Positions 6,631-11,425 of a DNA stretch of 11,425 nt are shown here, one piece after another. This stretch comes from Methanomicrobiaceae archaeon UBA436. Its GTDB lineage: Archaea > Halobacteriota > Methanomicrobia > Methanomicrobiales > Methanoculleaceae. A program made the translations under genes and the position numbers. The stretch covers positions 13,271-24,695 of the forward strand of contig DAFR01000034.1 of assembly GCA_002497965.1 (NCBI GenBank), read 5' to 3'. How positions within the stretch are numbered: the first letter of the stretch is position 1; each line of letters begins with the position of its first letter. The notes under the pieces are model-generated. The model was not told the DNA's origin. It was given only the letters and a program-made list of their open reading frames with translations, and did not search any database.

Positions 6631-8285
6631 ACAAACACCTCTTCGAGCCTTGCAGTGAGTTCATCGACCGCAAACGGTCGACCATCGTACTTCAGGATGG
6701 ATCTGCCTGGATCGAATCCATGCTCCCTGAGAAGACGGGCGACCTGACCCGTGGCATTGTTCTCGACACAGACCACCTCTCCCGCGCCGGCCATCGCCTT
6801 GCTCCAGGCCTCAACCGGGAACGGGGCAAGCACAACAGGCTGAACAACCCGCGCGTCGACCCCGGCGGCGGCCTCGATACACACCCATTTCTGCGATCCC
6901 CAGCATATGATGGTCCTCGCCGCGTCAGGTGCACCGTAGGTCTTCACGGTCTGGTAGCCCCCAAGTTCCGCTTTCAGGCTCCCGGCTTTCCTGAGCAGTT
7001 TCTCCTGCAGTGCACGGATCTCCTCTGCTTTCTCGGTTGTAAACCCCCTCTCGTCATGGGCGTAGCTGTTTGCCTTGACCGTCACTCCTTCCATTCCCGG
7101 GAAGGCAAGCGGGGATACTCCATCCTCAGTCCGGCGGTAACGCCGGTATTCTCCCTCTCCATCCTCGAGCAGCGGTTCGTGGTCCCGCGGCGGAGTTGAC
7201 GCATCGAGATCGAAGGAGCAGGCACCTTCAGCGAGTGTCTTATCCATCAGGATGATCGCCGGGACCTGGTAGCGCCAGGAGAGCATCAGCGCGGTCGCTG
7301 ACCAGGCGCAGGCCTCATGCGGATCCCCCGGGGCGACGACGAGCCTTGGAAACTCTCCCTGGCCGGCGTTCAGGGCGAAGTGGAGGTCGCTCTGCGCGGT
7401 GTATGTAGGAACACCGGTGCTCGGGCCGGGCCGCTGCGACAGCACTATCGTCACCGGCATCTCCGACATCCCGGCAAACGAAAGCCCTTCGGTCATCAGG
7501 CAGAACCCTCCACCGGAGGTTCCGACCGCTGCTCTTTCCCCTGCGTAGGCAAGCCCGAGAGCCATCAGGATGACGCTTATCTCGTTTTCCGGGTGGATCA
7601 CCCTGATCCCGAGATCTTCGGCGCGGCCGGCCAGAAAATGGAGAACCCCCGATGAGGGTGTCATGGGGTAGGCGACGTAGGTATCAAGCCCGCCGTAGAC
7701 CAGTCCGAGCCCGGCGGCCTCGTTACCCGTCAGGACAGGGAGTGCCGGGGCATCCAGCTGTTTTACGGAAAAGACGCTCTCCACCGCGCTGTAGCCCCGT
7801 GCAGCAACCCGGAGGTTTGAATCCAGGTGTTTTTCCGGGACGGCTGCGCGGAGGACATCTTCGAGTATCTCCCGGTCGATCCCTGCAACACGGGCAAACG
7901 CTCCGAGCATCGCGGAGTTTCTGGTTATCGGGGGTGCTTTCTCTTCCGCAATGATATCATCAAGGGGGAGGCCGTAGCCCGTCCCCTCTCTCACCTGCGA
8001 GGAGTCGTAGATGACCGTTGTCTTCCCGTCGATCCGCTCCTTATGGGTCTCAATGGTTTTACGGTCAAGGGCCAGCAGAACGTCGACCCTGGTGCGGTGC
8101 GCCCCGATTGGCCTGTCCGCGGCGCGAATGATTGCAAAGTTGTGCCCGCCCCGGATGAGCGAGGGGTAATCGAAGTACATGTAGACGCGGTAACCGAGGC
8201 TGGAGAAGAGACCTGCTATGGAGAGGCCTGCCGTGTTGATACCCTCGCCAGCCTTTCCACCGATTAGTAACGAGTATTCTTGCAT
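6627..8285 (-). CDS. 2-oxoacid:ferredoxin oxidoreductase, fused gamma-alpha subunit
   Basis: This 552-residue protein joins the gamma domain (about 1-175, beginning LLIGGKAGEG with the glycine-rich GKAGEG at 10-15) to the alpha domain (about 185-552). The alpha part carries YPMTPSSG (206-213), ENEISV (233-238), TSGGG (256-260) and RPGPSTGVPT (285-294), hallmarks of the oxoacid oxidoreductase alpha chain. This fused layout is the two-subunit type often labelled korA or alpha subunit of 2-oxoacid:acceptor oxidoreductase. The start at 8285 is chosen because GAGGT lies nine bases upstream on the minus strand (8295-8299) and the gamma domain begins at once. A longer reading to 8369 adds only a basic, unrelated tail. 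The beta gene follows with a 4-base overlap. No ferredoxin-like delta subunit gene is next to it, so external ferredoxin is the likely acceptor. Confidence 0.92.
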   Translation of the reverse strand: MQEYSLLIGGKAGEGINTAGLSIAGLFSSLGYRVYMYFDYPSLIRGGHNFAIIRAADRPIGAHRTRVDVLLALDRKTIETHKERIDGKTTVIYDSSQVREGTGYGLPLDDIIAEEKAPPITRNSAMLGAFARVAGIDREILEDVLRAAVPEKHLDSNLRVAARGYSAVESVFSVKQLDAPALPVLTGNEAAGLGLVYGGLDTYVAYPMTPSSGVLHFLAGRAEDLGIRVIHPENEISVILMALGLAYAGERAAVGTSGGGFCLMTEGLSFAGMSEMPVTIVLSQRPGPSTGVPTYTAQSDLHFALNAGQGEFPRLVVAPGDPHEACAWSATALMLSWRYQVPAIILMDKTLAEGACSFDLDASTPPRDHEPLLEDGEGEYRRYRRTEDGVSPLAFPGMEGVTVKANSYAHDERGFTTEKAEEIRALQEKLLRKAGSLKAELGGYQTVKTYGAPDAARTIICWGSQKWVCIEAAAGVDARVVQPVVLAPFPVEAWSKAMAGAGEVVCVENNATGQVARLLREHGFDPGRSILKYDGRPFAVDELTARLEEVFV

Positions 8286-8294
8286 GGTGTTCAG

Positions 8295-8299
8295 ACCTC
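8295..8299 (-). promoter_or_regulatory. ribosome binding site of the gamma-alpha subunit gene
   Basis: GAGGT on the minus strand lies nine bases before the ATG at 8285. It fixes the start against upstream in-frame ATGs at 8303, 8315 and 8369. An A/T-rich box A-like TATTTATCC sits at 8316-8324, but it is close enough that a normal 27-base spacing would begin the transcript inside the ribosome binding site, so I do not assign it as the promoter. Confidence 0.5.
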
Positions 8300-8395
8300 G
8301 CATAAGTCCGCTCATGGATAAATAGGTTCCTGCAGGCGTCGGGAGACGGTGTCTGAGACGGGGTGGCAAAAATACCGCAGGCCGTACAGTACCGC

Positions 8396-8402
8396 AAAAA
8401 AA
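8396..8402 (-). terminator. oligo-T tract downstream of the membrane protein gene
   Basis: On the minus strand a run of seven T residues lies about 60 bases after the stop at 8461-8463, followed by a T5 run at 8368-8372. Archaeal RNA polymerase often terminates at such U-rich tracts without a strong hairpin. The location before the oxidoreductase operon suits termination of the membrane protein transcript. Confidence 0.4.
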
Positions 8403-8460
8403 CTACATGATGCCCACAAGGCCACATGCATACCAGATGAAAATATCTAGAGGGCCATTT

Positions 8461-9213
8461 TCATACCCTCACGATCGGGGACGCCGTCTCATCGAAGGGG
8501 TTGCTCCGCATCGCAAGTGAGAAGAGATAAGGATAGTTGCGCTGGAGGTACTCCATGTAAGCGAGCCATTCCCCGGTCAGGCGATCGTAAACCCTGTCCA
8601 CATCCCCGGCGAGGTGCCCCACGTCGCTTGCCGGGAGAGCGGCAAAGTCCCCCCGGCGCTCAAGTTCTTCGGTAAGGTGAAAGACCGCCCGGAGGAGTTC
8701 TGTGAACGACTCGTGCTCAAGCAGCACAGGGTTCTCCAGCAATCGGAGGAGAAAACCACGTTTCTCTGTCAGGTAGCGGCAGAGTTCCTGCAGGTCTGCT
8801 GCATCTATGTTGAGCCTGGAGTGACGCCTCCGGGTACGTTCGCGAACTGTGGAGAACTTCTCCGGTGTCCAGGCGTCTGTCACGATGAGGTCCTGCCGGA
8901 TCTCCGGAAGGGCCGGATCGCGGTCAGAAAGGAACGCCAGGAGGCCGGTACCCACCTCCGAGAAGAAGGTGCCGATGACCATGTTCAATTTTTCCAGCCG
9001 CTTGCGCTTCTCCCTGACGCTCAGGAGGTGGTTCAGGATCAGGGTGACCAGGAGAACATTTATCGGCAGAAACCCCAGGGCGTTGAAGATGTAGTGGTAG
9101 GTGTTCTCCGGGTCGCCGAGCAGGAGGTACTTCACGGTATAGACGATGATGGATGAAAGAACAAGAGCAATCCCCAGCCGCACCTCCCAGGTCCGGATGT
9201 TTATGCTGCGCAT
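8461..9213 (-). CDS. Conserved membrane protein of unknown function
   Basis: This 250-residue protein has two N-terminal membrane helices (about 12-33 and 41-62), followed by a charged, mostly helical cytoplasmic part. Notable stretches are VREKRKRLEKLNMVIGTFFS (66-85), FLLRLLENPVLLEHESFTEL (about 154-173), and a C-terminal segment YLQRNYPYLFSLAMRSNPFD. It resembles a family of hypothetical proteins I associate with methanogens and some bacteria, for which I know no function. The basic stretch after helix two (REKRKR) suggests that the large domain faces the cytoplasm. The ATG at 9213 opens directly onto the first helix, but no clear Shine-Dalgarno site precedes it, so a short leader is possible. 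It is flanked by genes on the same strand but separated by candidate terminators on both sides, so it is probably a single-gene unit. Confidence 0.75.
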   Translation of the reverse strand: MRSINIRTWEVRLGIALVLSSIIVYTVKYLLLGDPENTYHYIFNALGFLPINVLLVTLILNHLLSVREKRKRLEKLNMVIGTFFSEVGTGLLAFLSDRDPALPEIRQDLIVTDAWTPEKFSTVRERTRRRHSRLNIDAADLQELCRYLTEKRGFLLRLLENPVLLEHESFTELLRAVFHLTEELERRGDFAALPASDVGHLAGDVDRVYDRLTGEWLAYMEYLQRNYPYLFSLAMRSNPFDETASPIVRV

Positions 9214-9238
9214 ATTATGCCATCGATCTTTTACGCAG

Positions 9239-9277
9239 AAAAAGTGTTGGCCGGCCCCCTCAATGCCTCACAGGGGG
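9239..9277 (-). terminator. hairpin plus T-tract after the glutamate synthase-like gene
   Basis: The arms CCCCCT (9255-9260) and AGGGGG (9272-9277) form a six-base-pair stem with an 11-base loop. Reading on the minus strand, the stem is followed after about 11 bases by a T5 run (9239-9243). It lies 40 bases past the stop at 9317-9319 and before the start of the next gene, a suitable place for a terminator. Confidence 0.45.
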
Positions 9278-9316
9278 TATGGCAGAGTTCATCCCCGGCA
9301 GGGTGGAGATCTCCGA

Positions 9317-10906
9317 TCACGAATCCAGGATTGCCTCGGCAGCATCGCGATAGGCGTTCATCACGTAGGGGATACCGGAGACCGCTTCTGCCTCCTCGGT
9401 CAGGGCCATCAGATCGTTGCGGGAGATCGTCTTAAGGCTGAAGTTTCTGGACCCGGCCATGATCTGCTGGAGCCCCGTCCTGAACTTCTGGGTGTAGGTG
9501 TAGATCCCAAGCGCTCCAAGCGGAACCTCGTCGATCCGGTCGGGATACTTCTCTCTGAGCTCCTCGTAACAGACGAAGATCTCACCGACGCTGTTGCCAT
9601 ACTTCGAGACCGATCTCGGGAGTTCACCGGCTGCGAGCCACTTCTGGATGTTCTTCCCGACCATACCTGGGATCATGAGGGCACGGCCCATGCAGACAGC
9701 CCTGACGTAGGGACTGCCCATGGCGATCGCTTTGAAGACGTTTGCTTCATCCGAGAACCCCCCGGCAATGGCGATATCAGGAACACGGATACCGCGTTCT
9801 CTCAGCCGCCCGGCGAACCGATAGGCGAGTGCCTCGATATAGAACGTCGGGATTCCCCATTCGTTCATCATAGGCCAGGGACTCATTCCCGTGCCGCCGG
9901 GCGCGCCATCGATGGTGAGGAGGTCGATCTTTGCTTCAGCACTGTAGCGCAGCGCCATCGCAAGTTCGACAGCCGAATAGGCGCCGGTCTTCAGGGTTAC
10001 CCGCTTGAATCCGATATCGCGGAGGCGGTCGACCTCCTCGAGGAATCCCTCCCTGTTGATGAAGCCAAGACGTGAATGGCGTTCGAACTCCTTTATGGCG
10101 CCGTCCCTGAAGGCTGCCTGGACGTCTGGCAGTGTAGGGTCAGGGAGGACAATGTAGCCGCGACTTTTGAGTTGCAGCGCCCTTTCGAGACTGTTGACCT
10201 TGATCTCTCCGCCAATGCACTTTGCGCCCTGCCCCCATTTCAGTTCGATCGTCTCCAGGTTGTGTTTCGACGAGACGTACTCCGCGGTTCCAAGCCTTGT
10301 GTCCTCGACGTTTAACTGCACCAGGAGTTCGCCGTATTTGTCGTGGAACTTCCGGTAGGTCTCGATACGCCGGTCCATCTCGGGCGACCTGCTGATCTTG
10401 CCGTTGTGATCGAGTTCCAGTCGGGGGTCAACACCGCAGACATTCTCACCACAGACCAGGGTTATGCCCGCTATGGCAGCGCCAATGGCAAAGTGCTCCC
10501 AGTTCGCCCGGGCGATCTCGGTTGATCCGAGCGCCCCCGTAAAGATCGGAACCCGCATAGGGACCTTTATGTCCCAGCCGTACTCCGTTCGGGTATCGAC
10601 ATCCTGAAAGACGGCGGTGTCGGGGTTGGCCTCGACGCCTTCCGGCAACCCCTTTGCACCCCGGGCATAGCCCTGGATGTTCAGGTGTGAGTAGTCGACC
10701 GGGTAATTCTTCTCCGCGCCGGCAGTGATCTCGCCGAATGGACCCGGATAGAGTACTTCTCTGCCCCGGAATGATGAGAGCCAGATCTCACAGGCCCCCT
10801 TGCACCCATCTACACACCTGGTGCAGAGGCCCGACATCGGTACAACATCGCGGGAGCGATTGGTCGTTCCTGTTGCCTCGTTGGCGTTTGGTCTTCGTAG
10901 ATTCAT
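9317..10906 (-). CDS. FMN-binding glutamate synthase-like protein (archaeal type)
   Basis: The 529-residue product is the flavin domain of glutamate synthase (GltB central and FMN-binding region) as a separate protein, without the glutamine amidotransferase domain. The N-terminus carries four cysteines, Cys28, Cys31, Cys35 and Cys39 (GLCTRCVDGCKGACE), which probably bind an iron-sulfur cluster and are typical of the archaeal form. The FMN barrel shows KWGQGAKCIGGEIKV, LLTIDGAPGGTGMSPWP and IAIAGGFSDEANVFKAIAMG (a phosphate-binding glycine-rich loop). In the family the flavin domain makes glutamate from 2-oxoglutarate and ammonia, but the physiological role of standalone archaeal members is unsettled. 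The start at 10906 is supported by AAGGTG six bases upstream (10913-10918). A longer reading to 11053 would pass through the promoter region. The gene is divergent from a lipoprotein gene. Confidence 0.88.
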   Translation of the reverse strand: MNLRRPNANEATGTTNRSRDVVPMSGLCTRCVDGCKGACEIWLSSFRGREVLYPGPFGEITAGAEKNYPVDYSHLNIQGYARGAKGLPEGVEANPDTAVFQDVDTRTEYGWDIKVPMRVPIFTGALGSTEIARANWEHFAIGAAIAGITLVCGENVCGVDPRLELDHNGKISRSPEMDRRIETYRKFHDKYGELLVQLNVEDTRLGTAEYVSSKHNLETIELKWGQGAKCIGGEIKVNSLERALQLKSRGYIVLPDPTLPDVQAAFRDGAIKEFERHSRLGFINREGFLEEVDRLRDIGFKRVTLKTGAYSAVELAMALRYSAEAKIDLLTIDGAPGGTGMSPWPMMNEWGIPTFYIEALAYRFAGRLRERGIRVPDIAIAGGFSDEANVFKAIAMGSPYVRAVCMGRALMIPGMVGKNIQKWLAAGELPRSVSKYGNSVGEIFVCYEELREKYPDRIDEVPLGALGIYTYTQKFRTGLQQIMAGSRNFSLKTISRNDLMALTEEAEAVSGIPYVMNAYRDAAEAILDS

Positions 10907-10912
10907 CGGTTG

Positions 10913-10918
10913 CACCTT
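10913..10918 (-). promoter_or_regulatory. ribosome binding site of the glutamate synthase-like gene
   Basis: AAGGTG on the minus strand lies six bases before the ATG at 10906 and decides this start over the upstream in-frame ATG codons. Confidence 0.55.
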
Positions 10919-10948
10919 CGCTGATGTGGATAGGAGTTTCCTTCCTGC

Positions 10949-10960
10949 GCTTAAAAACAT
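10949..10960 (-). promoter_or_regulatory. candidate box A of the glutamate synthase-like gene
   Basis: ATGTTTTTAAGC on the minus strand is the most A/T-rich stretch ahead of the gene. A usual spacing of about 27 bases would start the transcript near 10928 and leave a 20-base leader that contains the AAGGTG site. Confidence 0.35.
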
Positions 10961-11062
10961 ATCTACTGGTGTGGGGGAACGGCAGCATCCCCTCAAGATG
11001 TTTACAAGGCCATAGCGGGACGCGGCGAAAAGGTGAAATACATTGATACCCACTCATGGCAT

Positions 11063-11425
11063 ATGAACTTCAGGTTGCTACCCCTACTGGTTGCGCTCCT
11101 GCTCGTCTTCTCATTCAGCGCAGGATGCACAGGCTCTGAAGAGTCAAACGGCCCGACCCCGACTGAAACCGCTCAGGCAACAGCCGCGCCCACGGGAACA
11201 CCGCCATCATTGATCCCTGAACCGACACAGACCCTGCCGCCCGGAAAAGAGGTTACATTCGATGTCTCGGAAGGCCTGACTCCAACGATAACAGACGATC
11301 TGCGGATCGTCTTCAGCGGCGGTAAAGGCCAGGATTTTGTGAAGAGTATCGACGTTGTCGTGATCAAGTCAACCGGAGAGGTTGTCACCGGTTCGATGAA
11401 GCCAATCAAGGGCGATGAACTCATC
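11063..11425 (+). CDS. Secreted lipoprotein, N-terminal part (cut by window end)
   Basis: The frame is open for 121 residues to the window edge. Residues 1-21 form a signal peptide with a hydrophobic core (LLPLLVALLLVFSF) and a lipobox SAGC ending at Cys22, the expected lipid-attachment site. Residues 24-60 are rich in Thr, Pro and Ala (GPTPTETAQATAAPTGTPP), a flexible linker common in cell-surface lipoproteins of methanogens and perhaps glycosylated. The visible start of a beta-rich domain follows (VTFDVSEGLT, LRIVFSGGKG, DFVKSIDVVVIKSTGEVV). I do not recognise that domain. The ATG at 11063 has no Shine-Dalgarno site at normal distance. It may be leaderless, with A/T-rich DNA near 11036, or coupled to a short upstream frame at 11043. 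An in-frame GTG at 11033 would add ten residues and is less likely. Confidence 0.75.
   Translation, partial: MNFRLLPLLVALLLVFSFSAGCTGSEESNGPTPTETAQATAAPTGTPPSLIPEPTQTLPPGKEVTFDVSEGLTPTITDDLRIVFSGGKGQDFVKSIDVVVIKSTGEVVTGSMKPIKGDELI

Noticed and set aside
8286..8369. N-terminal extension of the gamma-alpha oxidoreductase subunit to the ATG at 8369
   Set aside because: The extra residues are basic and unlike the family, while GAGGT nine bases before 8285 marks a start exactly where the gamma domain begins.
9146..10075. 309-codon plus-strand open frame opposite the 3' half of the glutamate synthase-like gene
   Set aside because: It is the mirror frame of a strongly coding GC-rich gene; it spans the intergenic region and terminator, lacks a ribosome binding site and shows no recognisable motif.
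10907..11053. N-terminal extension of the glutamate synthase-like protein to the ATG at 11053
   Set aside because: It passes through the probable promoter and the divergent spacer, has no family-like sequence, and AAGGTG is correctly placed for 10906.
1..11425. CRISPR array, insertion sequence or phage/defence island
   Set aside because: No regularly spaced repeats, transposase or integrase genes, or defence-type domains were seen on either strand; all sizeable genes are housekeeping or metabolic.

Overview
The window looks like chromosomal DNA of a methanogenic archaeon of the order Methanomicrobiales, most likely Methanoculleus or a close relative. This rests on an archaeal-type prolyl-tRNA synthetase, an archaeal FMN-binding glutamate synthase-like protein with an N-terminal cysteine cluster, archaeal DUF63 and SpoIIM-family membrane proteins, GAGGT/AAGGTG ribosome binding sites, A/T-rich box A-like promoters and fairly GC-rich coding sequence. 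The genus is an inference from familiarity, not a database match.

Layout. From 1 to 2203 on the plus strand lie the end of a DUF63-like membrane protein gene, an overlapping SpoIIM (DUF95) membrane protein gene, and proS. A small minus-strand gene for a protein with two zinc ribbons meets proS stop to stop. A 406-base gene-free stretch (2660-3065), rich in inverted repeats, separates it from the minus-strand mntP gene (manganese efflux). mntP is divergent from a large plus-strand gene whose product fuses an N-carbamoylputrescine amidase-like domain to an agmatine deiminase. From 5758 to 10906 everything is on the minus strand: a two-gene 2-oxoacid:ferredoxin oxidoreductase operon (beta downstream of a fused gamma-alpha subunit), a conserved membrane protein of unknown function, and the glutamate synthase-like flavoprotein. 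Divergent from the latter, the 5' end of a lipoprotein gene runs off the right edge.

Most of this is ordinary housekeeping and metabolic DNA: translation, metal homeostasis, polyamine synthesis, ferredoxin-linked 2-oxoacid metabolism and amino-acid nitrogen metabolism. I found no transposase, CRISPR array, rRNA, tRNA, phage or defence genes. The most notable item is the two-enzyme fusion. Its deiminase half keeps its visible catalytic residues, but its amidase half has serine (residue 153) where the nucleophilic cysteine of the nitrilase superfamily should be. Next is the structured gene-free stretch at 2750-2970, which may hold a non-coding RNA or a dispersed repeat. A palindrome beside the shared mntP/agmatine-gene promoter and a possible mini-ORF coupled to the lipoprotein start are weaker leads.
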